NCBI GenBank assembly: GCA_963170125.1
Contig: CAUJFI010000004.1
Location: 1 to 43,209 of the forward strand
Direction: 5' to 3'
From: Deinococcota bacterium
GTDB taxonomy: Bacteria > Deinococcota > Deinococci > Deinococcales > Trueperaceae
Length of the DNA stretch: 43,209 bases
Shown here: one piece after another, positions 24,464 to 33,677 of the stretch
How positions within the stretch are numbered: position 1 is the stretch's first letter
Layout: each line of letters opens with the position of its first letter
Notes under the pieces: generated by a model
Database searches by the model: none
What the model saw: only the letters and a program-made list of their open reading frames with translations
Told to the model about the DNA's origin: nothing
Made by a program: the position numbers and the translations under genes

Positions 24464-25564
24464 ATGGAGGCACGCCCGCTCTTCGGCACCGTCGTGATCG
24501 CCGGGGTCGGCCTCATCGGCGGCTCCATCGCGCTCGGCACGCGGCGGCGTCACCTCGCCCGCCGCGTGATCGGCTTCGACCGCGACCCGGGCGTGCTCGA
24601 CGCCGCCAGGGGCCTCGGCGCCATCGACGAGGCCCAGTTGGCGCCGGGGCCGTGGCTGCGCGAGGCCGACCTGGTGATCCTCGCCGCGCCGGCCCGCGCC
24701 CTCGTGACCATGGGCGAGGCGCTGCTGCCGCACCTGAATGAGCGCGCGATCGTCACGGACGTGGGCAGCGTCAAGGGGCCAGTGGTCGCCGGGATGAGGG
24801 GAGCGCGCTTCGTCGGCGGGCACCCCATGGCGGGCAGCGAACGGGGCGGCATCCTCAACGCCGATGCCGCGCTCATCGAGAACGCGGTCTGGGTCCTGAC
24901 GCCCGAGCCCGGTGCCACCGACCCGGCCGCGTTGTCCAGCGTCCGTGAGTACGTGACCGCCCTCGGCGCCAGACCCATCGAGGTGAGCCCCGCGCTGCAC
25001 GACCGCCTGGTGGCGACCGTGAGCCACCTCCCATACCTAGCCTCCGTGGCGCTGACGGCGCTCGTCGCCGATGGCGAGGAGCGCTCGCTCAAGATGCTCC
25101 TGGCCGCCGGCGGCTTCCGCGACCTCACGCGCGTGGCGAGCGGCGACCCGCTCATGAGCCGCGACATGGTGGCGGGCAACCGCGCCGCCGTGCGCGACGC
25201 CCTGCGCGCGTTCCGGGCGCAGCTCGACCGTCTCGAGGGCCTGCTGGACGACCCCGAGGGGTTGCTCACCGCCGGCGAGACGGCCAAGTTGACCCGCGAC
25301 GGCATCCCCATCGTGCGGCGCAGCCTCCTGCCGGCCAGGCACGAGGTCGTCCTCGCCGTGCCCGACCGACCGGGCGAACTGGCGCGCATCACGCACGCGC
25401 TCGGCGAGGCCAACGTGAACGTGAAGGACATCGAGGTCCTCGGCATCCGCGAGACGGGCGGCGCGATCCGGCTCGCCTTCGCGACCAGCGAGGAGCTCGC
25501 ATTGGGCGGCGAGGCGCTGCGCGCCGCCGGCTACGAGGTGCACGGCCGTAACGGTGCGGCGTAA
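24464..25564 (+). CDS. tyrA: Prephenate dehydrogenase with ACT domain
   Basis: TyrA oxidatively decarboxylates prephenate to 4-hydroxyphenylpyruvate, the tyrosine branch. ATG 24464 gives 366 residues. The Rossmann motif is VIAGVGLIGGSIALG, followed by GGHPMAGSERGG, which holds catalytic and prephenate-binding residues, and the helical domain with SHLPYLASVALTAL. A C-terminal ACT domain (VVLAVPDRPGELARITHAL) from about residue 292 suits feedback by an amino acid. It is 5 nt after aroF, in the operon preceded by the Tyr-rich leader. Confidence 0.94.
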   Translation: MEARPLFGTVVIAGVGLIGGSIALGTRRRHLARRVIGFDRDPGVLDAARGLGAIDEAQLAPGPWLREADLVILAAPARALVTMGEALLPHLNERAIVTDVGSVKGPVVAGMRGARFVGGHPMAGSERGGILNADAALIENAVWVLTPEPGATDPAALSSVREYVTALGARPIEVSPALHDRLVATVSHLPYLASVALTALVADGEERSLKMLLAAGGFRDLTRVASGDPLMSRDMVAGNRAAVRDALRAFRAQLDRLEGLLDDPEGLLTAGETAKLTRDGIPIVRRSLLPARHEVVLAVPDRPGELARITHALGEANVNVKDIEVLGIRETGGAIRLAFATSEELALGGEALRAAGYEVHGRNGAA

Positions 25565-25566
25565 CC

Positions 25567-25806
25567 GTGGACCGCGGGGAGCTGTTCGAGCTGGCGGTGA
25601 CGCGGGCAGCCACCTACCTGGACCGCCTGATGCCTGCCTGGCGACGGGAGTCGCACCAGCCCGTGGAACTGCGTCTGGCCCTCGAGCTCTGGTACCTACG
25701 CACGCGCTTCGCGTACCGGGTGCCCCTCGAGGAGGTCGTGGCGGCCCTCATGGCACCGTGCCCGGCCGAGGAGCCCGGAACCGACGGCAGCGGCGGCAAG
25801 GCCTAG
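25567..25806 (+). CDS. Small unknown protein after tyrA
   Basis: The protein has 79 residues: an N-terminal helical part (ELFELAVTRAATYLDRL), a conserved-looking core RLALELWYLRTRFAYRVPLEE, and a Gly-rich tail. It has no signal peptide or membrane segment. GTG 25567 comes 2 nt after the tyrA stop, so it should be translated with tyrA. I recognise no family. The mix of helix-favouring and aromatic residues argues for a real small protein rather than a chance frame. Confidence 0.5.
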   Translation: MDRGELFELAVTRAATYLDRLMPAWRRESHQPVELRLALELWYLRTRFAYRVPLEEVVAALMAPCPAEEPGTDGSGGKA

Positions 25807-26169
25807 GGGGCTTTGCACCCGCTCCAGCGGACCTTTGGCACCTATCTAGCACCCGTGAGCGCGACGCTGGCTGAGGGTAGCCGGGGCGGTGGGGCGCGGC
25901 GTTCGAGGCCAGGACCATGGGCCTCTGGTTCAGGACCGAGCATGTCAACCAAAGTTATCGCCTAACCTTAGTTACCTGTCAGCGCTAGCGAAGGTTAGTC
26001 GCTAATCTCAGTTGAGGTCCACGGGGACTCGAGAGTCCCCCACCCCAGCCCACTCCGTGGCCGGCGCCGGGGCCAACTCGGCTGGCTCGGCTGCGGGGCC
26101 GATCACTGTTCTTGACGGCGCCGGCACCAACCCGCGTCCATCTCGCCAGGCCGGCTAGCCGCGAGCGGC
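25807..26169. other. Intergenic region between the convergent tyrA operon and thiolase
   Basis: No gene is supported in these 363 nt. Around 25945-26015 the sequence becomes clearly less GC-rich than the rest of the window and contains CTAACCTT (25962-25969) and AAGGTTAG (25991-25998), an 8-bp inverted repeat, plus similar direct copies CGCCTAACCTTAGTT and CGCTAATCTCAGTT. It could be the remnant of a small repeat element. Confidence 0.4.
26023..26040. terminator. Palindromic hairpin between convergent genes
   Basis: GGGGACTC (26023-26030) and GAGTCCCC (26033-26040) are perfect reverse complements, so GGGGACT/AGTCCCC forms a stem with a CGAG loop. Location between two converging operons suggests a bidirectional terminator, though no T-run follows. 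Confidence 0.45.
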
Positions 26170-27342
26170 CTAGGCCAGCCTGAACAGCGCCGCCATCCCC
26201 TGCCCGCCCCCGACGCACATGGAGACGATCCCGTGCTCGGCGCCGCGGCGGCGCATCTCGGCGAAGAGGTCGGCGGCGATGCGCGCGCCGGTGGCCCCGA
26301 GCGGGTGGCCGATGGCGATCGCACCACCGTTCACGTTCAGCTTCGCGTCCGGGATGCCGAGCTCCTGCTGGCAGTAGTACGCCTGGCTGGCGAACGCCTC
26401 GTTGATCTCGTCGAGGTCGACATCGGCGAGGGTCATCCCCACCTTCGTCAGGAGCTTGCGGATGGCAGGTACCGGACCGATGCCCATGACCTCGGGGTCG
26501 ACCCCAACGACGGCCGCCTGCACCAGCCGCGCCAGCGGCCGCAGGCCGAGAGCGGCCGCCTCCGAGGCGCGCATGATCACGCTCATGGCCGCCCCGTCGT
26601 TGAGCGGGCTCGAGTTCCCGGCCGTGACGGTGGCGGCCGCGTCTTGCGCGAACACGGTCGGGAGCGTGGCGAGCTTCTCGAGGCTCGAGCCCGCACGCGG
26701 ACCCTCGTCCTGCGCGAGCACGACCTCGTGCCAAGCGCCCGCCTCGTCCTTGACGCGCGTGGGCACGGGCACGACCTGCTCGGCGAAGCGCCCTGCGGCG
26801 CGCGCCGCCAACGCCTTCTCGTGGCTGCTGAGCGCGAAGCGGTCTTGTTGCGCGCGCGTGATGCCGTAGCGCCGCGCCACGGCCTCGGCCGTCTGACCCA
26901 TGGGGTGGTAGGCGCCGGGCCGGCGCCCCGCCAGCTCGCGGTTGAGCGGGAGGTCGCGGCCGCCCATCGGGACACGGCTCGTGCAGTCGGAGCCGCCCGC
27001 GAGCACGACCTCGTTCATGCCGGCCGCCACCGACTGGACGCCCTGCACGAGCGTCTGGAGGCCGGAAGCGCAGAAGCGGTTGATGGTGGCGCCCGCCGCC
27101 TCGTCGGGCAGCCCCGCTATCAGGCTCGCGATGCGCGCCAGGTTGTAGCCGGCCTCGCCTTCGGGGTGGGCGTTGCCGACGAGCACGTCGTCCACGCGTT
27201 CGGGGACCAGCCCGGGCGTGCGGGCCAGGGCCTCGCGGATGACGAGCGCCGCGAGGTCGTCAGGGCGCGTGTCCTTCAGGAGTCCCTTATGGGCCCTGCC
27301 GACCGGGGTGCGGATGGCCGTCGTGATGACTACGTCGTGCAC
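26170..27342 (-). CDS. Thiolase (acetyl-CoA acyltransferase)
   Basis: Thiolases cleave 3-ketoacyl-CoA with CoA or run the reverse condensation. The protein has 390 residues, normal for the family. The acylated cysteine is in TINRFCASGLQT near residue 91, the active-site histidine in AIAIGHPLGATGARI and the second cysteine in GIVSMCVGGGQGMA, so the enzyme appears active. The sequence form is closest to FadA-like beta-oxidation thiolases, but the biosynthetic direction cannot be excluded. GTG 27342 has GGGAG 7 nt upstream. It lies 76 nt after minC and has no beta-oxidation partners in the window. Confidence 0.92.
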   Translation of the reverse strand: MHDVVITTAIRTPVGRAHKGLLKDTRPDDLAALVIREALARTPGLVPERVDDVLVGNAHPEGEAGYNLARIASLIAGLPDEAAGATINRFCASGLQTLVQGVQSVAAGMNEVVLAGGSDCTSRVPMGGRDLPLNRELAGRRPGAYHPMGQTAEAVARRYGITRAQQDRFALSSHEKALAARAAGRFAEQVVPVPTRVKDEAGAWHEVVLAQDEGPRAGSSLEKLATLPTVFAQDAAATVTAGNSSPLNDGAAMSVIMRASEAAALGLRPLARLVQAAVVGVDPEVMGIGPVPAIRKLLTKVGMTLADVDLDEINEAFASQAYYCQQELGIPDAKLNVNGGAIAIGHPLGATGARIAADLFAEMRRRGAEHGIVSMCVGGGQGMAALFRLA

Positions 27343-27418
27343 GTGGTTCTCCCGTGTCTCGGCGCGTCCGGGCCTTCCTCGGCTCGCCGCCTACGGTGCC
27401 CGGTCCGCCAGCCTCTTC

Positions 27419-27985
27419 TCAGTTGGTGTGCCACGGGCGGATGACGATGGCGCCGTCCTTGAGGTGCGCGACCTCGGGCCCGTTCTCCTCCGCGCCGTCC
27501 TCGCCGCCGGCCTGCGCCAGGGCGTTGCCTATCCGGAGCTGCGGGCTCGCGATGCGCCTGGCCCAGATCACGGCGCGGTCGTTGCCGCTCGCGCCGGCGT
27601 GCGCGAGGCCCCGCAGGGTGCCGACCACGATGATGTCGTCGTTGGCGATGACCTCGGCGCCCGCGTTGACGTCGCCGAGGACGACGACGGAGCCGGTCGA
27701 ATCGACCTTGCCCCCGCTCCGCACGGTGCGGGCGACTATCACGGTCTCGCCCCGCGCCTGCATGACGGCCGTGGGCGGCCGCACGTCGACGAGCGTGCCG
27801 CCGGCCGCCGCGACCTGCCCCGCGATCGCTTCGATGAGCGCGTGGGGCGTGCGCTCGGCGATCTCGACGGACACCTTGTCCTCCAGCAGCTCGGCATGCG
27901 CCTCGAGCATGGCCGAGACGCCGGCCGCTTCGTCGCCGGGCTCGAGGCTCAGCAGGATCCCACCACGAATCCCTCTAGCTTTCAT
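27419..27985 (-). CDS. minC: Septum site-determining protein MinC
   Basis: MinC blocks FtsZ assembly away from midcell. The protein has 188 residues, somewhat shorter than E. coli MinC (231). The N-terminal part (GIRGGILLSLEPGD to ALIEAIAGQ) is a compact FtsZ-binding domain. The C-terminal beta-helix domain shows its typical turns: ARTVRSGGKV, GSVVVLGDVNAGAEVIA, DIIVVGTLRGLAHAG and ARRIASPQLRIG. The gene starts at ATG 27985 overlapping the PBP2 stop (ATGA), with GGAGG upstream. The usual partners minD and minE do not follow; a thiolase gene comes next. Confidence 0.9.
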   Translation of the reverse strand: MKARGIRGGILLSLEPGDEAAGVSAMLEAHAELLEDKVSVEIAERTPHALIEAIAGQVAAAGGTLVDVRPPTAVMQARGETVIVARTVRSGGKVDSTGSVVVLGDVNAGAEVIANDDIIVVGTLRGLAHAGASGNDRAVIWARRIASPQLRIGNALAQAGGEDGAEENGPEVAHLKDGAIVIRPWHTN

Positions 27986-29784
27986 GGTTTTACCGGCACC
28001 TCCACGCCGCGCAGCCTCCAGTACCCCGCAAGGAAGTCCCGCGCGATGGGGACCGACACGCGTGAACTGGAGCCGCCGTACTCGATGAATACCACGACCG
28101 CGACCTCCGGGGCCTCGTAAGGTGAGAACCCCATGAACCAGGCGTGGGTGTAGTCGCCGCCGCGCGACGTCTGCGCCGTGCCCGTCTTGCCGGCGACGCT
28201 CACGGGGAACGCGCCGGGCCCGAGGAGGCTGCGCGACGGGAAGTCCGTGAGCATCATGCGCATGCCCTCGCGCAAGGTGCCGTAGAAGTCGCCGGGGATG
28301 TCGGTGACGCGCGGTTCGAATACGTCGTCGCCGACGCGGGCGATCAGGTGCGGCTCGACCTGGTGCCCGCTCAGGGCCACGGTGGAGATGAGCTGCGCGA
28401 TCTGCAGTGGGGTGGCGAGCGTGTCGCCCTGGCCGATGATGGTGTTGAGCGTGAAGCCAGGCAGCCACCCGTGGTTGTACTGGGGCTGCGACCTCACCCA
28501 GTCGCGGTCCGGCACGCGGCCGGTCTTCTCCTCCGGGAGCCCGATGTCCAGCTTGACGCCGAAGCCAAGCTCGTGCGCGCGCTCGACGACGTCCGCGATG
28601 AGCGGCGCCCAGCCGACGCCGAAGCTCGGCGTGACGGCGGCGGCGTGCCAGAAGAACGTGTTACAGCTGTCCGCGATGGCCTGTTTGACCGTGTAGCCGC
28701 CCTTGCCGTAAGTGTCCCAGTTGCGCCAGGTGGTGCCGCCGAAAGTGAAGCTGGCGGAGCACTGGTAGACGGAACTCGGTCCGATGTAGCCGTTCTCGAG
28801 GAGGGCGGAGGACGTGACGATCTTGAAGGTCGAGGCCGGCGGGTAGGCCTCGACAGCCCGGTTCGCGAGCGGCACGTGCTTCGAGTCGGAGAGGATGGCC
28901 GTGACGGCCTCGGGGTCAGACGGGCGGCGCGTGAACACGTTCTGGTCGAACGTCGGCGCGCTGGCCATGGCGAGGATCTCGCCCGTGCGGGGGTCGAGCG
29001 CGATGATGGCGCCGCGCACCACGTCCTCCGTCGGTAGGCCGACGCGGCGGCGGTCCGTGTTCACGTACTGCAGCGCGCCGGCTAGCACGTCCTCCGCCAA
29101 CCGCTGGATCTGTGGGTCGAGCGTGAGCGTGACGTCCTGACCGGGTTGGGCCGTGAGCACGACCTGCGAGGCTACCTCGGTGCCGCGGTTGTCGACCTCG
29201 ACCTGGCGCGTGCCCGGCGCCCCGAAGAGGACGGCGTCGAGGCCGGCCTCGAGGCCCATCACGCCGACCAGGTCGTTGTTCGACAGCCCGGGGTTGCGCA
29301 CCGGGTCGGCCTGCGCCGTGTAACCGATGGTCTGGGCAGCGAGGTTCGTCGGGTAGGTGCGCTCCAGGCGCTCGCGCAGGTAGAGGTTGGCGCTGCCCGC
29401 GACGCGCTCCTCGACGGCGCTCACGAGCTGGTCGGGGATGTTCCACGCGACCACGGCGCCGTTCTGCACCTCGTCCGGCTTCGTGCGATCGGGCTGGCGT
29501 GGCTCGCTGCCCAGTCCGAGGAGGGCGGCGAGGTGGTCCCAGTCGGGCACCGGGCCGCCGCGGTAGAGCAGGTCGTACGCCACGCGGTCGTCGGCGAGCA
29601 CGGTGCCGTCGCGCGCCAGGATGCGCCCGCGCAAGGGCACGATGTGGCGCTGCTGCGTGGCGTTCTGCACGGAACGCGCCGTGTACTCGTCGACCATGAC
29701 GAGCTGCAGGTGCATGAGCCGCGCCGTGTACAGCGCGAGGACCGTCAGCATCCCCGCCAGCAGCACGCGCATGCGGCCCTGCAT
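27982..29784 (-). CDS. mrdA: Penicillin-binding protein 2 (peptidoglycan transpeptidase of the elongasome)
   Basis: PBP2 cross-links peptidoglycan during cell elongation. ATG 29784, with AAGGAG upstream, gives 600 residues; an upstream extension is low-complexity and lies inside mreD. A single membrane helix at about 5-25 (VLLAGMLTVLALYTARLMHL) is followed by the dimerisation domain (VPLRGRILARDG). The transpeptidase has SxxK in ASTFKIVTS, SxN in ADSCNTFFW and KTG in VAGKTGTAQTS, all intact. The start overlaps the mreD stop (TGATG), and the stop overlaps minC, so mreD-mrdA-minC is a tightly coupled operon. Confidence 0.94.
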   Translation of the reverse strand: MQGRMRVLLAGMLTVLALYTARLMHLQLVMVDEYTARSVQNATQQRHIVPLRGRILARDGTVLADDRVAYDLLYRGGPVPDWDHLAALLGLGSEPRQPDRTKPDEVQNGAVVAWNIPDQLVSAVEERVAGSANLYLRERLERTYPTNLAAQTIGYTAQADPVRNPGLSNNDLVGVMGLEAGLDAVLFGAPGTRQVEVDNRGTEVASQVVLTAQPGQDVTLTLDPQIQRLAEDVLAGALQYVNTDRRRVGLPTEDVVRGAIIALDPRTGEILAMASAPTFDQNVFTRRPSDPEAVTAILSDSKHVPLANRAVEAYPPASTFKIVTSSALLENGYIGPSSVYQCSASFTFGGTTWRNWDTYGKGGYTVKQAIADSCNTFFWHAAAVTPSFGVGWAPLIADVVERAHELGFGVKLDIGLPEEKTGRVPDRDWVRSQPQYNHGWLPGFTLNTIIGQGDTLATPLQIAQLISTVALSGHQVEPHLIARVGDDVFEPRVTDIPGDFYGTLREGMRMMLTDFPSRSLLGPGAFPVSVAGKTGTAQTSRGGDYTHAWFMGFSPYEAPEVAVVVFIEYGGSSSRVSVPIARDFLAGYWRLRGVEVPVKP

Positions 29785-30275
29785 CAGAGGAGCTCCTTCT
29801 GCAGGACGCGGCTCCGCTCGAGCAGGGCGGCGCTCCACGGGAGGACGAGGACGCCGGCCGCCACCGTCAGCACGCTCTCGACGAGGCCCACCATGGCGGC
29901 CCTACCCAGGCCGAGCGCGCCACCGGAGAGCCACACGACGACGCCGAGCATGACGGCCCACTTGCCGAGGCTCGCGACGAACACGACGAGCACGCGCTCG
30001 AGCACGCCCGTGTTGGAGAGCTGCGCGCGCACCATCGAGCCGGCGAGCGCGGCCGCCGCCAGGGCGAAAGCGTGCGCCCCTAGCACGCCGCTGCCGACGA
30101 CGTCTTGCAACAGGCCGACGCCGTACGCGACGAGCACGAGCTGCCACGGTTGGATGCGCCAGAGGAGCGTGAGCACGGCGAGCAGGAAGAGGTCGGGCGC
30201 GGGGATGGGCGCCAGCAGGGACGACAGGAAGCCTTGCGCCACCAGGAGTATCAGGTAGAAGACCACGAGGCGCAC
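29784..30275 (-). CDS. mreD: Rod shape-determining protein MreD
   Basis: The protein has 163 residues with five or six hydrophobic helices, the typical size of MreD, the membrane partner of MreC in the rod complex. Characteristic features are APIPAPDLFLLAVL in the first loop and GLLQDVVGSGVLGAHAFALA. MreD is poorly conserved, so the call rests partly on its place directly before mrdA. mreB and mreC are not adjacent; ftsK ends 24 nt upstream on the same strand. Confidence 0.85.
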   Translation of the reverse strand: MRLVVFYLILLVAQGFLSSLLAPIPAPDLFLLAVLTLLWRIQPWQLVLVAYGVGLLQDVVGSGVLGAHAFALAAAALAGSMVRAQLSNTGVLERVLVVFVASLGKWAVMLGVVVWLSGGALGLGRAAMVGLVESVLTVAAGVLVLPWSAALLERSRVLQKELL

Positions 30276-30299
30276 GGTGCGAGTCTACCCGACCCTCTT

Positions 30300-33200
30300 C
30301 TACTTGCCGAAGATGTTCGGCAGCTCGGCCAGGTCGACCAGCACGTCACGGGGTTTGCTCCCCTGGTGCGGCCCGACCACCCCGAGCGCCTCGAGCGAGT
30401 CCATGAGCTTGCCCGCGCGCGCGTGGCCCACCGAGAGGCGGCGCTGCAGCCGCGAGACGCTCGCCTGCTTCTCGTTGATGACGAGCTCGGCCGCCGCGCG
30501 CAGCTTGTCGTCGTTCCAGTCGATGAGGCCACTCGCCGTCGACTCGTCGGCGGGCGGCGGGTCGAAGTCGGCGCCGTAAGCCTCCACGAAGTCGTCGTCG
30601 AAGTACTGGCGCCGGAGGAAGTCCGCCAGCCGCCCGATCTCGTCCTCGCTCACGAACGGCCCCTGCAGGCGCACGGCCTTGACCAAGCCGGGCTGGTAGT
30701 AGAGCATGTCGCCCATGCCGATGAGCCGCTCGGCGCCCATCGAGTCGAGGATGGTGCGCGAGTCGTGACTGCTGGAGACGGCGAACGCCATGCGCGCCGG
30801 CACGTTCACCTTGATGAGGCTCGTCAGGATGTCGACCGACGGCCGCTGGGTGGCGAGGATCAGGTGCATGCCCGTGGCGCGCGCCATCTGCGCGAGCCGC
30901 ATGATGGCCGACTCGACCTCCTTCGGGCTCGTGATCATGAGGTCGGCGAGCTCGTCGATGATGATGGCGATGAAGGGCAGCGGCGGTAGGTCGAGCGTCT
31001 TCGCCTTCTCGTTGTACTGGTCGAGGTTCTTCGCCCCGACCTTCGACATCATCTTGTAGCGCCGCTCCATGTGCGACACGGCGCCGAGGAGCACACCTGC
31101 CGCGTCGGACGGGTTCGTCACGACCGGGCGGAGCAGGTGCGGGATGCCGTCGTACGGCGTCAACTCGACCATCTTCGGGTCGATCATCAGGAACCGCAAC
31201 TCGGTTGGGAGGAAGCGGTACAGCAGCGACGAGATGAGCGTGTTGACGGCGACGGACTTGCCCGAGCCCGTCGAGCCGGCGATGAGCAGGTGCGGCATGC
31301 GGGTCAGGTCGCCGACCATCATCTCACCGTCGATCGAGCGGCCGAGCACGATGGGCATCCGCGCCTTGGAGCGGCGGTAGCTGGGGGTCTCGACCGCCTC
31401 CCTGAAGCGCACGAGCTCGCGGTGGGCGTTCGGGACCTCGAGTCCGATGACGCTCTTGCCGGGGATGGGCGCCTCGATGCGCACCGAGCCGACGGCCATG
31501 GCGAGGGCGAGGTCGTCCGCGAGGTTCGCGAAGCGGCTGATCTTCTCGCCAGGCGCGGGCTCCACCTCGAAACGGGTGACGCTCGGGCCGCGCACGGCGG
31601 CCGTCACCCTGCCGCCCAGCTTGAAGTTCGCCAGGGTGTCGTCGATCTGGCGCACCCGCGCCTTGTGCTCCTGCGCCGCCGCCCGGCCGTCGGTCGGCGG
31701 GGCCTCAGGTTCGTCCAGGAGGTCGATCGGGGGCAGCGTGATGGGGATGGCTCCCACCTCGGGCAGGTCGCCGGCGGCGGGGACGCCTGGGCGGGCGGTG
31801 GTGCCGGCTCGCGTGGGCACTCCGGTCCGCGCTGGCACGTCGGTCTGCGTGGGCGCGCCTCCCCCAGGCGTACGCTCCGCCCCCACCCCGGCCGCGACGG
31901 TGCGCGCCGGTAACCGGCGCTGGCCGCGCCCCCGCTTCGTGCCGGGTACCTCGCCCCCGTCGATGAGGACCCTTTCGATCCCCTGCTCGTCGCCGTCGTC
32001 GCCGACCGGCACCTCGTCCCCGTCGCCCGAGCCGCCCTGCCAAGCGCCGGGCGCGTCGGAACGAACGGGGCCGCCCCCCCAGCCGCCGGCCTCGCTCCCG
32101 TCCGTGCGAACGCCGGCCCCGGCGACCGCTTCCGCCGCCATGGCGGCCGCTACCCTCGCGGCCGCTGCCGCGGCGGCCTCGGCGCGAGCGGCCTCCGCCG
32201 CCAGGCGCTCCGCCTCGAGCCTGTCGAGCTCGGCGCGCCTGACCACGGCCTCGAAGGCGTCCTGGACGTGCTCGAGCTCGCCGAGGAGCTTGCGTCCCTT
32301 GCCCTCGAGTTCCGCGCCGAGCGTCGCGTGGAAGTCGGCGAGGACGGGAGAGTCCGGGTACTCGGCGAGCGCCTCGTGCAGCTCACCGACCAAGGGGCGC
32401 CACTCCTCGAAGAGCGTGGCCACCACGTCCACCCCCTCGGCCTCGGCCTCGATGGTGCGCAGGCTCGCCAGGCGGCGGTGATGAGAACGTTGGGCGTTCG
32501 CCAGTTGGCCAGGCGTCATCCCCTTCATCGCGCGCCGCTCGAGGTCGCGCTCCCGGGTCAGGCGCTTCGCGCGCTCGAGCAGGGAGGTCGTCTCGAGCAG
32601 CAGGCTCTGCCTGAGCTTGTCGAGTGCGTCCGCGGCCCTCCCCCGCTGGCCGATGCCGTCGCCCAGGAGGCGCTTCATGGTGGCGACCCACACCTCGAAC
32701 GTCGCAGTGCGCCCGTCGTCGCCCAGCGGGGCCCTGACAACCTCGAAGTCGAGCTGCGCGCCGAGCTCCTCGGCGCGGTCCTTGGCGAAGCCGGCGACGG
32801 CGCCTTGCCAGGCGCTCAGGTCGGTTCGCACCTCGCGCAAGACGGGCAGGGTCGCGGCGGAGAGGCGGGCCCTGCTGGCCTGGACGTCGTCCTTCCACCT
32901 CCCCACCTCGTCGCTGCCCGGGTAGAGCTCCGCCAAGGCGTCGAGGTCGCGAGTGAGGTCCGTGAGCCCGCGCCTGGCCTGCGCCACGTCCGCCTGGAAG
33001 CCGGCCTTGCGCTTGGCGGTCGTGCGGACCTTGACGAGCCAGCGCCAGAGGCCCTTCAGGGCGGTGACGAGGCCGCCCAGCGCGACGCGCAGGAGCCGCG
33101 TCGGTGGCCAACCGGCCAGCAGATCGATGCCCACGCTCCCGACCACGACGGCCGGCACCGCCGCCAGGACGCCCCACGCCCCGCCGAACGAGGCCCGCAA

Positions 33201-33554
33201 CGAGGCGCCCCAGGCGCCGGCCGGCGCCGGCGCGGCCGCGGCCAGCACCCCCCAGACCCCGGCGGCGGCGAGGAGGTAGCCGACGGTGGCGCGCGGCCAC
33301 CAGCGGGGGTTGCGGCGGACGAGGAACAGCGCGCCGAGCACGATGAGCGGGACGGGCAACGCGTAGGCGCCCACGCCCATGGGTCCGATGAGCGCGGCGC
33401 GGACGGTGCGCCCGAGCTCGCCCGACGGGAGGAAGGGCAACAGCACGCCCGCCAGGAAGGCGCCGGCGGCCAGCATGACCAGCCCGACCGCCTCGAGGTC
33501 GAGGCGGCTCGCCTCCACACGCTTGCGTTCCCGTCGGGTGTTCTTCTTCTTCAC
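30300..33554 (-). CDS. ftsK: DNA translocase FtsK/SpoIIIE
   Basis: FtsK pumps chromosome DNA through the closing septum and activates dimer resolution. GTG 33554 gives 1084 residues; TACACT 7 nt upstream supports this leaderless start, and the longer frame upstream is not protein-like. Four membrane helices fill about residues 22-150. Then comes an unusually long helical region (about 165-480) and a Gly/Pro-rich linker. The motor has Walker A in [13 protein letters not shown] and Walker B in [11 protein letters not shown], with LATQRPSVD after it. The C-terminal gamma winged helix ([19 protein letters not shown]) reads DNA polarity sequences. The region between the membrane and the motor is longer and more ordered than in most FtsK proteins. 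Confidence 0.95.
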   Translation of the reverse strand: MKKKNTRRERKRVEASRLDLEAVGLVMLAAGAFLAGVLLPFLPSGELGRTVRAALIGPMGVGAYALPVPLIVLGALFLVRRNPRWWPRATVGYLLAAAGVWGVLAAAAPAPAGAWGASLRASFGGAWGVLAAVPAVVVGSVGIDLLAGWPPTRLLRVALGGLVTALKGLWRWLVKVRTTAKRKAGFQADVAQARRGLTDLTRDLDALAELYPGSDEVGRWKDDVQASRARLSAATLPVLREVRTDLSAWQGAVAGFAKDRAEELGAQLDFEVVRAPLGDDGRTATFEVWVATMKRLLGDGIGQRGRAADALDKLRQSLLLETTSLLERAKRLTRERDLERRAMKGMTPGQLANAQRSHHRRLASLRTIEAEAEGVDVVATLFEEWRPLVGELHEALAEYPDSPVLADFHATLGAELEGKGRKLLGELEHVQDAFEAVVRRAELDRLEAERLAAEAARAEAAAAAAARVAAAMAAEAVAGAGVRTDGSEAGGWGGGPVRSDAPGAWQGGSGDGDEVPVGDDGDEQGIERVLIDGGEVPGTKRGRGQRRLPARTVAAGVGAERTPGGGAPTQTDVPARTGVPTRAGTTARPGVPAAGDLPEVGAIPITLPPIDLLDEPEAPPTDGRAAAQEHKARVRQIDDTLANFKLGGRVTAAVRGPSVTRFEVEPAPGEKISRFANLADDLALAMAVGSVRIEAPIPGKSVIGLEVPNAHRELVRFREAVETPSYRRSKARMPIVLGRSIDGEMMVGDLTRMPHLLIAGSTGSGKSVAVNTLISSLLYRFLPTELRFLMIDPKMVELTPYDGIPHLLRPVVTNPSDAAGVLLGAVSHMERRYKMMSKVGAKNLDQYNEKAKTLDLPPLPFIAIIIDELADLMITSPKEVESAIMRLAQMARATGMHLILATQRPSVDILTSLIKVNVPARMAFAVSSSHDSRTILDSMGAERLIGMGDMLYYQPGLVKAVRLQGPFVSEDEIGRLADFLRRQYFDDDFVEAYGADFDPPPADESTASGLIDWNDDKLRAAAELVINEKQASVSRLQRRLSVGHARAGKLMDSLEALGVVGPHQGSKPRDVLVDLAELPNIFGK

Positions 33555-33561
33555 GTCCGTA

Positions 33562-33567
33562 AGTGTA
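33562..33567 (-). promoter_or_regulatory. -10 box of leaderless ftsK transcript
   Basis: On the minus strand TACACT is followed by 7 nt (TACGGAC) and GTG 33554. No ribosome-binding site is present. The region 33555-33677 is the divergent interval between ftsK and the GGDEF gene. Confidence 0.55.
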
Positions 33568-33677
33568 CCGCCCCGGCCTCGGACCCCAGACAGAGCTTTC
33601 CCACGTGCGCTCGGGACGCTGCCGGTCGGACCGCCGCAGGCGCCGCCGGGTAATTCGGCCGTAAGAGCCGGGATGCG

